Positions 1 through 7,576 of a stretch of 35,547 nucleotides of DNA are shown here, piece after piece (within the stretch, counting starts at the first letter, position 1; every line of letters starts with the position of its first letter). The stretch comes from Actinomyces sp. (GTDB lineage Bacteria > Actinomycetota > Actinomycetes > Actinomycetales > Actinomycetaceae). The stretch is from the NCBI RefSeq assembly GCF_030530635.1, contig NZ_JAUMUL010000033.1, positions 1 through 35,547 on the forward strand. The letters run 5' to 3'. The translations under genes were made by a program, and so were the position numbers. Under the pieces are notes generated by a model. It was not told the DNA's origin. It saw only the letters and a list, made by a program, of their open reading frames with translations, and searched no databases.

Positions 1-1
1 C

Positions 2-1288
2 CCCTACCAGAGAGGACCCCTCGCGGGAATTGCCACCACACTACGAGACCCACCCCGCGTCGTCGACGCCCAGCTTGGTCGGCTGCTCGAAATCGGCGGC
101 GCCGTAGTCATCGAGGGCCCCCGCGCCTGCGGCAAGACCATGACCGGCCTGAATGCCGCCCGCTCCTGCGCCTTCCTAGACGACGACGCCACCCGCCGTC
201 TGATCGACCTCGCCCCCGACGCCGTCCTGGACGGTGATCGACCCCGCTTGCTCGACGAGTGGCAATTGGCTCCACAGCTGTGGAACCAGGTCCGTCGCGC
301 CGTAGATTCGGCAACGCAGCCGGGAGCCTTCATCCTCACCGGATCCGCCGTTCCGGCCGACGACGCCACCCGCCACACCGGCGCCGGACGCTTCCTGCGC
401 ATGCGCGAACGCACCATGACGTGGTTCGAACGCGGCAATTCTACGGGCGCGGTGAGCCTCGAGGCCCTCATTGCTGGCGATCGGCCCGCTACGAGTGCGA
501 CTGCGAACTCCTACCACGACGTCGTCGACGCGCTCGCACGCACGGGCTTCCCAGCGCTGGCCGAGCTGGAACCCGCGGCAACGGCGGTGGCATTGAACGG
601 CTACCTGGACGATGTCGTCCGGGCGGACCTGGGACGAATGGCTAAGACCCGCCACAAGCCCATGGTCATGCGCGCACTCGTCCGTGCTCTGGCCCGGGCC
701 ACGGCAGCCGAGGTCTCCTGGCGAACCCTGGTCAAGGACCTGCGTCAGTTCGCCCCGAATACTCGCCCCGAAACCGTGTCCCGCTACGTGGACCTGTTGG
801 AGCGGCTATTCATCGTCGAGCGTATCCCCGCCTGGGCGGTAGGGCTGCGCTCACGCGCCCGCCTGCGCACCGCGCCGAAGTTTCACCTGGCCGATCCCGC
901 GCTCGCCGTCACCGCATTGAACGCGGACGCCACACAGCTCACGGCGGACCCCGAGACCACCGGCTTCCTCTTTGAGAGCGCCGTCGTCCACGATCTACTC
1001 GTCTTCACCGAGGCAATCGGCGGCCAGGTGCACCACTACCGTGACTCCAATGGCCACGAGCTTGACGCCGTGCTCACCTTCACCGGCGGCCGGTGGGCCG
1101 CGGTCGAGGTGAAACTGGGTGCCTCCCAGATCGAGAAGGGCGCCCGTTCGCTGGCCCGCACCGTGCAGCAGATTGACACCGCCATGGTCGGGGAGCCGGC
1201 GCTCAAGCTGGTGGTCACCGGCACCGGCCCGACGGCCACCCTGCCGGACGGCACCGTGACCTGCCCGCTGACCGTCCTCGGCCCCTGA
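2..1288 (+). CDS. AAA-family ATPase with C-terminal DUF4143 domain (5'-truncated by window edge)
   Basis: The reading frame is open from base 2, so the true start lies left of the window. A P-loop, GPRACGKT, is encoded at about 116-139. The first in-frame ATG (140) falls just after that Walker A motif and cannot be the real start. The visible 428 residues fit the AAA_14 plus DUF4143 architecture: an ATPase core, a helical middle, then a C-terminal part with HELDAVL followed by AAVEVKLG. This spacing resembles a PD-(D/E)XK nuclease-like fold (ELD ... EVK). Proteins of this family are common accessory genes in actinobacteria, bacteroidetes and archaea; their cellular role is largely unknown. 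No operon partner is visible: the next gene is on the opposite strand and a palindromic repeat lies just downstream. Family assignment is from motif recognition; function is not asserted. Confidence 0.85.
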   Translation, partial: PYQRGPLAGIATTLRDPPRVVDAQLGRLLEIGGAVVIEGPRACGKTMTGLNAARSCAFLDDDATRRLIDLAPDAVLDGDRPRLLDEWQLAPQLWNQVRRAVDSATQPGAFILTGSAVPADDATRHTGAGRFLRMRERTMTWFERGNSTGAVSLEALIAGDRPATSATANSYHDVVDALARTGFPALAELEPAATAVALNGYLDDVVRADLGRMAKTRHKPMVMRALVRALARATAAEVSWRTLVKDLRQFAPNTRPETVSRYVDLLERLFIVERIPAWAVGLRSRARLRTAPKFHLADPALAVTALNADATQLTADPETTGFLFESAVVHDLLVFTEAIGGQVHHYRDSNGHELDAVLTFTGGRWAAVEVKLGASQIEKGARSLARTVQQIDTAMVGEPALKLVVTGTGPTATLPDGTVTCPLTVLGP

Positions 1289-1333
1289 CGCAGAACGCCC
1301 TCAGCCACCGCGCGCGCCAGCCCCGAGGACCTT

Positions 1334-1441
1334 TACTACGCCGGTTCGGGGACTACTACGCCACTTCGCGGTTGATCGAAGGCCTCTGGGGCCTTCAATC
1401 AACCGCGAACCGGCGTACCCAACGCCCAAGTGGCGTAGTAG
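1334..1441. repeat. Interlocked palindromic repeat, copy 1
   Basis: This ~108-bp element holds three pairs of complementary arms in the order A-B-C-C'-A'-B'. A is 1337-1348 with A' 1406-1417 (12 bp, perfect). B is 1353-1366 with B' 1428-1441 (14 bp, perfect). C is 1367-1384 with C' 1390-1407 (18 bp, one mismatch, 5-base loop). A and B pairings cross, so they could not form one simple hairpin but could form a pseudoknot or alternative structures. It lies between two convergent genes and may also end transcription. A second copy is at 2890-2995 and a diverged one at 13075-13205. Confidence 0.85.
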
Positions 1442-1576
1442 ACGAGCCGGACCGTGTGCCGCCGCCTGGGGTTGCAGCCCACCTCCAGGGGATGAGGCAG
1501 GGAACCGGGCCGCGTACACCCGGCGCCTGAGGCTCGCCCCTTCAGCCGAAGCGGGACATCGGCCCGAGCCACGCCC

Positions 1577-2608
1577 CTACAGCCACAGGTCCCGACGCCG
1601 ACGCACCCCGCGCATGACCTCCGCCGGGAACAGTCCCTCCACTCGGCGCACCAGGCGCTCGGGATCGGCCAGCTCCCGCCACTCGAAGCGATGCACCGTC
1701 CACCCGCCGCGACGCAGCACCATTTCCCGCTGCTTCTCCGCGCGTACATCCGCCGCCGTCGCCAGCTTGCCGTAGCCGTCGAACTCCAGGTCGACCATGG
1801 CGCTGTTCACGGCGAGGTCGAGGAAGTACTCGCGTGCGTCGTCGCCGATCCAGCGGCGCTGCGTCACCGGTTCAGGCAGCCCGGCAACGCCGACCGCCCA
1901 ACGCAGCACGCTCTCGCCCGGCGACTCCGCGAAGGGGTCCGCACACTCCACCGCGATCCTGGCACGGCGCTTGCCGTTGCGTCGCCCCTGCCCCTCAACC
2001 ATTTGCATCAGCCGTGCGCGCGCCGCGTCGATATCCAGCTCGCCGTAGCAACGTCGGTTGAAACGGTCGGGTCGGCACACCACCCGTAGCGCGGCGTCCA
2101 CCACCGGCAGCGACTCGCGCACCGGCAGGTCGAAGGCGCAGTCCATGGCCGTGCGCAGCGGGGTGGTCACCCGCAGCCCGCCCACGTTGATGACCTCCTC
2201 CGGCGCCGGCGCGACTGTTGAGCGCCGCAGGCTCACTCGACGGCCGCGGCGCCTGCCCTCCGGTGCCCCGTACATCACGGCGGGGAGAGTCAAGGTGTTG
2301 TGCGTCCGCTTCCCGGGCACCGCCAGACGGATATGCGGCTCGGACTCCAGGATGGGCAGTCCCAGCACCACCGCCGCCGCCTCGTGGGTCAACGCGATTG
2401 CCGACGGCGAGGCCCGCAACGCCGCCTCGCAGCGCGCCAGGGTGACGAGCTGCTTGACGCGCCACGGTGGCGTATCCCGGTCGGGTATCGCCATGTAACC
2501 GCCGCGAGCCACCCGCACGAGGTCACCTCTGGCAGCCAAGTCGCCGGCGGAGCGGTCGGCGGTGAACAACATGCGGGGGCGGTCGGGCGGCGTCGGATAG
2601 TGCTGCAT
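1577..2608 (-). CDS. AbiEi-like N-terminal / DUF559 (Vsr-like) C-terminal protein
   Basis: About 343 residues from ATG 2608, which has AAGG eight bases upstream; a GTG at 2644 would add 12 residues and is the alternative start. The N-terminal third resembles the winged-helix region of AbiEi-type antitoxin-like proteins (RGDLVRVARGGYMAIP), followed by a middle domain. The C-terminal ~100 residues look like a DUF559/very-short-patch-repair-like endonuclease fold: ESVLRWA, then YFLDLAV, then VDLEFDGYGK and a final WTVHRFEWREL strand. The D, E and K positions are compatible with a PD-(D/E)XK core. Such proteins are frequent actinobacterial accessory genes of unproven function. No AbiEii toxin partner is adjacent, so a toxin-antitoxin role is not supported here. 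The gene is flanked on both sides by direct copies of the palindromic repeat. Confidence 0.75.
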   Translation of the reverse strand: MQHYPTPPDRPRMLFTADRSAGDLAARGDLVRVARGGYMAIPDRDTPPWRVKQLVTLARCEAALRASPSAIALTHEAAAVVLGLPILESEPHIRLAVPGKRTHNTLTLPAVMYGAPEGRRRGRRVSLRRSTVAPAPEEVINVGGLRVTTPLRTAMDCAFDLPVRESLPVVDAALRVVCRPDRFNRRCYGELDIDAARARLMQMVEGQGRRNGKRRARIAVECADPFAESPGESVLRWAVGVAGLPEPVTQRRWIGDDAREYFLDLAVNSAMVDLEFDGYGKLATAADVRAEKQREMVLRRGGWTVHRFEWRELADPERLVRRVEGLFPAEVMRGVRRRRDLWL

Positions 2609-2889
2609 GTCAGCAGCCTTGCTACGGGCCGACTGTCGCGCCACCGGGCCCCGCGAGCTCTGTGGATTGGGGTGTCGCGAACGCTGCCTGTGGACGCCGG
2701 TGAAAGGTCGGTGGCAGTGACCGGCCGGGCTATAGCCCGGTTGAGCTCCACCTCACGCGTAGCCAGACGGCAACGCACCGGACCAGCCAGACCATGGCGC
2801 ACTGGGTGTCCAAGCCGAACGACGGTCCACTGAGTACCACCACCCCACCAGTGGCCGCGTCAGTCCGCGTCGCCGAGACCCCACTCGTC

Positions 2890-2995
2890 TACTACGCCGG
2901 TTCGGGGACTACTACGCCACTTCGGGGTCGGTTGAAGACCTCCGAAGCCTTCAACCGACCCCGAACCGGCGTACCCAACACCGAAGTGGCGTAGT
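2890..2995. repeat. Interlocked palindromic repeat, copy 2
   Basis: Same orientation and architecture as copy 1. A is 2893-2904 with A' 2962-2973 (12 bp perfect), B is 2911-2925 with B' 2981-2995 (15 bp perfect), and C is 2923-2937 with C' 2949-2963 (15 bp perfect, 11-base loop). The central arm differs in sequence from copy 1, but both sides changed together so pairing is kept. It sits in the gap between the AbiEi-like gene and the end of cca. Confidence 0.85.
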
Positions 2996-3027
2996 GGAGC
3001 GGGCAGCAGACGACAATGTGCGGGCCG

Positions 3028-3110
3028 CGCCGCGCGCATCCCGCCAGCACCCGCCGACGGCGACACCCGCAGTGTCAACTCGCCGCGCGCATCCCGCCAG
3101 CACCCGCCGA
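3028..3110. repeat. Perfect 30-bp direct repeat, two copies 53 bp apart
   Basis: Bases 3028-3057 and 3081-3110 are identical over 30 bp, with a 23-bp spacer. The spacer and surrounding bases are GC-rich. The remainder of the 2609-3134 gap, apart from this repeat and palindromic copy 2, shows no convincing gene. Confidence 0.8.
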
Positions 3111-3134
3111 TGACGACGCCGACGCCGCCAGCGC

Positions 3135-4661
3135 TTACTTCTCGCCGCGCGCCGCCCACCAGGAGTGCAGCGCCTCGCGCGCCAAGTCCTCGCCCAGGGG
3201 ACCCTTCTCCATGCGCAGGTCCATGAGGAAGCGGTAGGCCTCGCCGACCACCGGGCCGGGCCCGACGCCGAGCTCGGCCATGATCTGCTTACCGTCCAAG
3301 TCCGGGCGGATGGCGGCCAACTCCTCCTCCTCGCGCAGCCGCGCGATGCGGGCCTCCAGATCGTCGTAGGCGGCGTCCAGCATGTGGGCCTTACGCCGGT
3401 TCCGGGTGGTCACATCTGCGCGGGTCAGCCGGTGCAGACGCTCCAGCAGTGGCCCGGCGTCGGCCACGTAACGGCGCACGGCGGAGTCGGACCAGGCGGC
3501 GTCGGCGTAGCCGTGGAAGCGCAGATGCAGCTCCACCAGGCGGGAGACGTCCTTAATGGTCTGCTTGTCGAAGCGCAGGGCACGCATGCGCTTGGCGGTC
3601 ATGCGGGCACCGACGTGGTCGTGCCCGTGGAAGGTGACGGTGCCGTCGCGCAGGAAGCGTCGGGTGGCGGGCTTGCCGATGTCGTGGAAGATCGCCGCCA
3701 GGCGCAGCACCAGGTCCGGGCCGGGTACGGGCCCGTCCGGCCCGGTCTCCAGGTCGATCGCCTGATCCAGCACGGTCAGGGTGTGCTCATAGACGTCCTT
3801 GTGGCGTTTGTGCTCATCGACGGTCTCCTGCAGGGCGGCCAGTTCAGGCAGGACGATGTCGGCCACGCCGGTGTGCACCATGAGTTCCAGCCCCCGGCGC
3901 GGCCAGGGTGCCAGCAGCAGTCGCTCCAGTTCGGCCCGCACGCGCTCGGCGGACACGATCTTCAGTCGCGTCGCCATGTCGGTCATGGCGGCCAGCACGT
4001 CGGGCTCGACGTCGAATCCGAGCTGGGCGGCGAAGCGGGCGGCCCGCATGATCCGCAGTGGGTCATCGTCGAAGGACTGCTCGGCGGACACAGGGGTGCG
4101 CAGCACGCCCGCGAGCAGGTCCTCGAAACCGCCGTGGGGATCGACCAGTTCCAGTTCCGGCAGCCGCAGCGCCATCGCATTGACGGTGAAGTCACGACGC
4201 GTGAGGTCACCCACAAGGCTGTCGCCGTAGGCGACGGCGGGCTTGCGGGAGTCGACCTCGTACTCCTCGGTGCGGTAGGTGGTGACCTCGACGATCGTCT
4301 CGCCCCTGCGCGCACCTATGGTGCCGAAGGCCTTGCCGACATCCCAGCAGGCGTCGCCCCACTCCTGCAGAATTGTCTCGGTCTGCTCGGGACGGGCGGA
4401 GGTGGCGCAGTCCAGATCGTGCGGTACGACGCCGAGGAAGGCGTCGCGCACCGGCCCACCCACCAGCGCGAGCTCGTGTCCGGCGGCGGCGAAGCGGCGT
4501 CCCAGGTCGTGCAGGGACGTCGGCAGCTTGCGCAGGGCTCGGCGAGCGGTGGGGGTCAGGCCGGCTGCGTCGGGGCGCTCATCGGGGACGACGGCGGCGC
4601 GGGCACGGCGCTCCGGGCGCGAGGCGGGCGTGGTGGCGGGGGCGGTCGGGCGGTCGGTCAT
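3135..4661 (-). CDS. cca: CCA tRNA nucleotidyltransferase
   Basis: This enzyme adds or repairs the 3'-CCA end of tRNAs in the cytoplasm. The 508-residue product has the class II nucleotidyltransferase signature LVGGPVRDAFLG followed by the metal-binding HDLDCATSA. The RRDFTVNAMAL and DPLRIMRAARFAAQLGF motifs of the nucleotide/tRNA-binding neck follow. A C-terminal HD domain is visible as AAIFHDIGKPATRRF and FHGHDHVGA. The start at 4661 (MTDRPTAP) is chosen because an upstream start at 4739 would run into the divergent NUDIX gene and would add a low-complexity leader. The ~40 residues before the catalytic domain are Ala/Pro/Arg rich and poorly conserved-looking. In mycobacteria the orthologue (often labelled pcnA) occupies the same place, divergent from the NUDIX gene, which supports the call. 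Confidence 0.95.
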   Translation of the reverse strand: MTDRPTAPATTPASRPERRARAAVVPDERPDAAGLTPTARRALRKLPTSLHDLGRRFAAAGHELALVGGPVRDAFLGVVPHDLDCATSARPEQTETILQEWGDACWDVGKAFGTIGARRGETIVEVTTYRTEEYEVDSRKPAVAYGDSLVGDLTRRDFTVNAMALRLPELELVDPHGGFEDLLAGVLRTPVSAEQSFDDDPLRIMRAARFAAQLGFDVEPDVLAAMTDMATRLKIVSAERVRAELERLLLAPWPRRGLELMVHTGVADIVLPELAALQETVDEHKRHKDVYEHTLTVLDQAIDLETGPDGPVPGPDLVLRLAAIFHDIGKPATRRFLRDGTVTFHGHDHVGARMTAKRMRALRFDKQTIKDVSRLVELHLRFHGYADAAWSDSAVRRYVADAGPLLERLHRLTRADVTTRNRRKAHMLDAAYDDLEARIARLREEEELAAIRPDLDGKQIMAELGVGPGPVVGEAYRFLMDLRMEKGPLGEDLAREALHSWWAARGEK

Positions 4662-4715
4662 CGACCTAAGCCTGCCACGCTGACGCCAAGGAGGCCGATC
4701 CTCGGGCGGACCGCC

Positions 4716-4721
4716 TAGAGT
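4716..4721 (+). promoter_or_regulatory. -10 element of a likely leaderless promoter for the NUDIX gene
   Basis: TAGAGT sits seven bases before the ATG at 4728, placing the expected transcription start at or next to the A of the start codon. There is no Shine-Dalgarno sequence in the few bases between. This is typical of leaderless actinobacterial transcripts. No good -35 is apparent. Confidence 0.5.
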
Positions 4722-4727
4722 GTTCCC

Positions 4728-5237
4728 ATGTCCTCCCATCGCTCTCGTTTGCCCCGCGCCGATAACCGGCCCGGGCGCACGGCCGCGCCTTCACTGCCGG
4801 TCATAGACGAGACTAGTGCCGGCGGGTTGATCATCGACGTGCAGAACGGGCAGGCGGTGACCGCCGTGATTGCGCGCCGCAACCGGGGAGGACGACTGGA
4901 GTGGTGTCTGCCGAAGGGACACTTGGAGGGTGAGGAGACCGCTGAGGAGGCCGCCGTACGGGAGATCGCGGAGGAGACCGGCATAATCGGCCGCGTGTTG
5001 CGGCATCTGGCTACCGTGGACTACTGGTTCGCCGGTGAGGATCACCGGGTGCACAAGGTCGTCCACCACTTCCTGCTGGAGGCACTCGGCGGCAGGCTCA
5101 CCACCGAGAACGATCCCGACCATGAGGCGGAGGAAGTCGAATGGGTCACCCTGGAGGACGTCGGCCGCCGCCTGGCCTATCCCAATGAGCGACGGATCGT
5201 CGCCGCCGCCAGGGAGATCCTGGTGGGTGACGGGTGA
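4728..5237 (+). CDS. NUDIX hydrolase
   Basis: 169-residue pyrophosphohydrolase of the MutT/NUDIX superfamily. The NUDIX box is complete: GHLEGEETAEEAAVREIAEE continues into TGI, giving G-x5-E-x7-REUXEEXGU with the REIAEE metal-binding glutamates. The substrate cannot be told from sequence; the mycobacterial positional orthologue is labelled mutT4. A basic, Pro-rich N-terminus of about 25 residues precedes the domain. The gene is probably read from a leaderless promoter, and its TGA overlaps the GTG of the next gene (GTGA at 5234-5237), so the two are translationally coupled as the head of the DUF6049-murJ operon. Confidence 0.92.
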   Translation: MSSHRSRLPRADNRPGRTAAPSLPVIDETSAGGLIIDVQNGQAVTAVIARRNRGGRLEWCLPKGHLEGEETAEEAAVREIAEETGIIGRVLRHLATVDYWFAGEDHRVHKVVHHFLLEALGGRLTTENDPDHEAEEVEWVTLEDVGRRLAYPNERRIVAAAREILVGDG

Positions 5238-7576
5238 GCCCCGCCCAGGCGCCCCGCCGCCCGCAGGTCTCGCGCGCCGTCCGCCGAGTGCTGACGGCGG
5301 TGCTGGCCATGCTCGTACTGGTTGGCGCAACGGTGGCGGCCCCAGCCGGCACCGCACAGGCGGCTACCCGTATCACCGCAGCCGGTGGCCTGTCCGGTAC
5401 CACCGAACTCCCCGCCGTTGCGGGCAGCGTGGTTCCGGCCGACAACATTGCCGATACCGAGGACGATGAGGCGGCCGGACAGGTTCACCTGTCCGTGACG
5501 AGTCTGGCGCCGGAGGTCGTGAGCACCGGGGAGGACGTCACCGTCGCGGGCACGATCACCAACCACACCGACCAGACACTCACGGAGCTCACACTGGTCA
5601 TACAGGTACAACCGCGCACCGAGGTGACCACGAACGGTCTGGCCTCCTGGCTGGCCGACGAGCAGGACACGCCACTGACAACCGTCGCCCTGCAGACGCT
5701 TCAGGGGCAGGTGGCGCCCGGGGCGGAACTGGACTTCAGGGTCACCGTCAGTTCCGACGATCTGCCGCTGACCGGCACCGACCAGTGGGGTCCGCGCGGC
5801 GTCCAGGTGGCCCTCACTCAGGGCTACACCACCCTCACTCAGGATCGCACCATACTGCTGTGGAACCCGGGCGTACGGGTCAGCCCCACGCGGGTGACCG
5901 CCTTTGTGCCGGTGACGGCCTCACCGGCGGAACTGACGGCGCTCGTCGCCGCCACACCGAACCCGGACGCCGAGGCCACGCCCACGGCGAGCGCCACCGG
6001 CACCACCGAGTCCACAGGCGCCGCTGACGCGCCGGACGCGGCCACCGGTGACGCGAGTTCGGCCCAGACGCTAGCCGCTCTACGTGAACGCGTGCTCGGG
6101 CTGCTGAGCCTGGCCGGAGACGGCATCGTCCTGGCCGTCGACCCACTCCTACTGCGGGCACTCGGCCTGAACTCCGCCACCCGGGACTCCACTACCGCAT
6201 CCGACTCCGCTACCGCGTCGGCGGGCGCCACGAGCAGCGCCACCCCCGGATCGGATCCGGCCGCAACCGACCTCACCGAACTCGCCCTGAGTCTGGCCTC
6301 GGCCCTGGAAACCGGCGACGTGGTCGCCCTGCCGTGGGCAGACGCCGACCTGACAGCACTCGCCCACCAGGGTGAGTCCGCGCTGATCGAATCCGCCCTG
6401 GAGCGGACTGCGACCAGCGAGGCGGCGCAGTCCGGCGCCTCCACTTCCGTCTTCTGGTCAGCCGGCGCCCTGGACCGTACTACCCTCACCGCCCTGCCCG
6501 AGTCGGTGACCACCGTCGTCGCCGCCCCCGGCGATGCACCCGTCGCCGTGGACCTGACCTACACGCCGTCAGGCACCATGACGCTGGACGGGCGCACCGT
6601 GCTCATCCCGGATGCGGGGCTGTCGGCGGCGGCGGGCGGCATCCTGGTCACCGACCAGGGGGAGATGGGCATGTCCAACCTAGACGCCCTCCAACTGCTG
6701 CGCGGGCAGACGGCCATCCTGACCCGCCAGGCCCCGGCCCTAAGCCGCGACATCGTGGTGGCCGTCCCCCGCGCGGCAGCCGCCGTCACGGATCCTGAGG
6801 TGCTCGCCAAACGCCTGAACGCCCTGATCAACTCCACTTGGACCGAGCCGCGGAACCTGGATTCGCTGCTCGCCTCCGCCGCCGACGCCGCGAGCGCCGG
6901 CACCGAGGTGATGCGGGTCGAACTGCCGGACTCTTCCAGTGGGGAGGGGGAGGTGACGGCGATGACCCTGTCGGCGGCGCGGGACGCCTCCACCCGTCTG
7001 AAGTCGGTCGGCTCGATCCTGACCGACCCCGAGCGCGCCCTGGGGCTGTCCACCGACGTGCTGGCACTGACGTCGTCGGCGACCTGGCGGGCGGACGAGG
7101 GCGCCTGCACCACCATGATCTCCAAGGCGCGCACCCAAGGCGAAACGGTGACCGGTTCCCTGGCTGCGGCGCCGTCGAGCACCATCAACCTGATCTCCTC
7201 GGCGGCCGATCTGCCGGTGCGGATCGTCTCCTCCCTGGATCAGGATGTGACGGTCCAGGTGCATCTGACGTCCAGTTCCACGCGGCTGCAGACCAATGAG
7301 GACATCACCGTCACGGTTCCCGCACGCGGGCAGGTGACGGCGAGTGTTCCGGTGACCGCCGTCGGCTCCGGCAACGTCGACCTGACCATTCAGCTGAATT
7401 CCAAGGACGGGACGAGTGTCGGCACACCTTCCACGGTGCACCTGCGGGTGCGGGCCGACTGGGAGAATGTGGGCACGCGTGTCCTCAGCGGGATTCTGGT
7501 GTTCCTGCTCGTCGCCGGCATCGTCCGGACCGTGCGCCGGGGCCGCCGCACCGCCACACCCAGGGAGCGCAGATGA
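5234..7576 (+). CDS. DUF6049-family secreted, membrane-anchored protein
   Basis: 780 residues starting at a GTG that overlaps the NUDIX stop. The N-terminus is an export signal: an Arg-rich n-region, a hydrophobic stretch VLTAVLAMLVLVGATVAAP, and a likely cleavage after GTAQA. A long extracellular part follows, with Ig-like beta segments near residues 75-190 (VTVAGTITNHTDQTLTELTL) and again near 660-740, separated by Thr/Ser/Ala-rich linkers around 235-275 and 310-335. One TM helix near 750-770 (LSGILVFLLVAGIVRTV) and a basic tail RRGRR anchor it. This matches the protein always found between the NUDIX gene and murJ in actinobacteria (Rv3909 in M. tuberculosis). Its function is unknown; a cell-envelope role linked to MurJ is inferred from position only. 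Its stop overlaps the murJ start by ATGA. Confidence 0.85.
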   Translation: MSPAQAPRRPQVSRAVRRVLTAVLAMLVLVGATVAAPAGTAQAATRITAAGGLSGTTELPAVAGSVVPADNIADTEDDEAAGQVHLSVTSLAPEVVSTGEDVTVAGTITNHTDQTLTELTLVIQVQPRTEVTTNGLASWLADEQDTPLTTVALQTLQGQVAPGAELDFRVTVSSDDLPLTGTDQWGPRGVQVALTQGYTTLTQDRTILLWNPGVRVSPTRVTAFVPVTASPAELTALVAATPNPDAEATPTASATGTTESTGAADAPDAATGDASSAQTLAALRERVLGLLSLAGDGIVLAVDPLLLRALGLNSATRDSTTASDSATASAGATSSATPGSDPAATDLTELALSLASALETGDVVALPWADADLTALAHQGESALIESALERTATSEAAQSGASTSVFWSAGALDRTTLTALPESVTTVVAAPGDAPVAVDLTYTPSGTMTLDGRTVLIPDAGLSAAAGGILVTDQGEMGMSNLDALQLLRGQTAILTRQAPALSRDIVVAVPRAAAAVTDPEVLAKRLNALINSTWTEPRNLDSLLASAADAASAGTEVMRVELPDSSSGEGEVTAMTLSAARDASTRLKSVGSILTDPERALGLSTDVLALTSSATWRADEGACTTMISKARTQGETVTGSLAAAPSSTINLISSAADLPVRIVSSLDQDVTVQVHLTSSSTRLQTNEDITVTVPARGQVTASVPVTAVGSGNVDLTIQLNSKDGTSVGTPSTVHLRVRADWENVGTRVLSGILVFLLVAGIVRTVRRGRRTATPRERR

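Noticed and set aside
1577..2608. AbiEi/AbiEii toxin-antitoxin pair
   Set aside because: No nucleotidyltransferase toxin gene is adjacent, and the C-terminal half looks like a DUF559 nuclease fold instead.
3165..4718. 517-codon open frame on the plus strand opposite cca
   Set aside because: Antisense shadow of cca with Gly/Gln/His/Val-rich composition and no recognisable domain.
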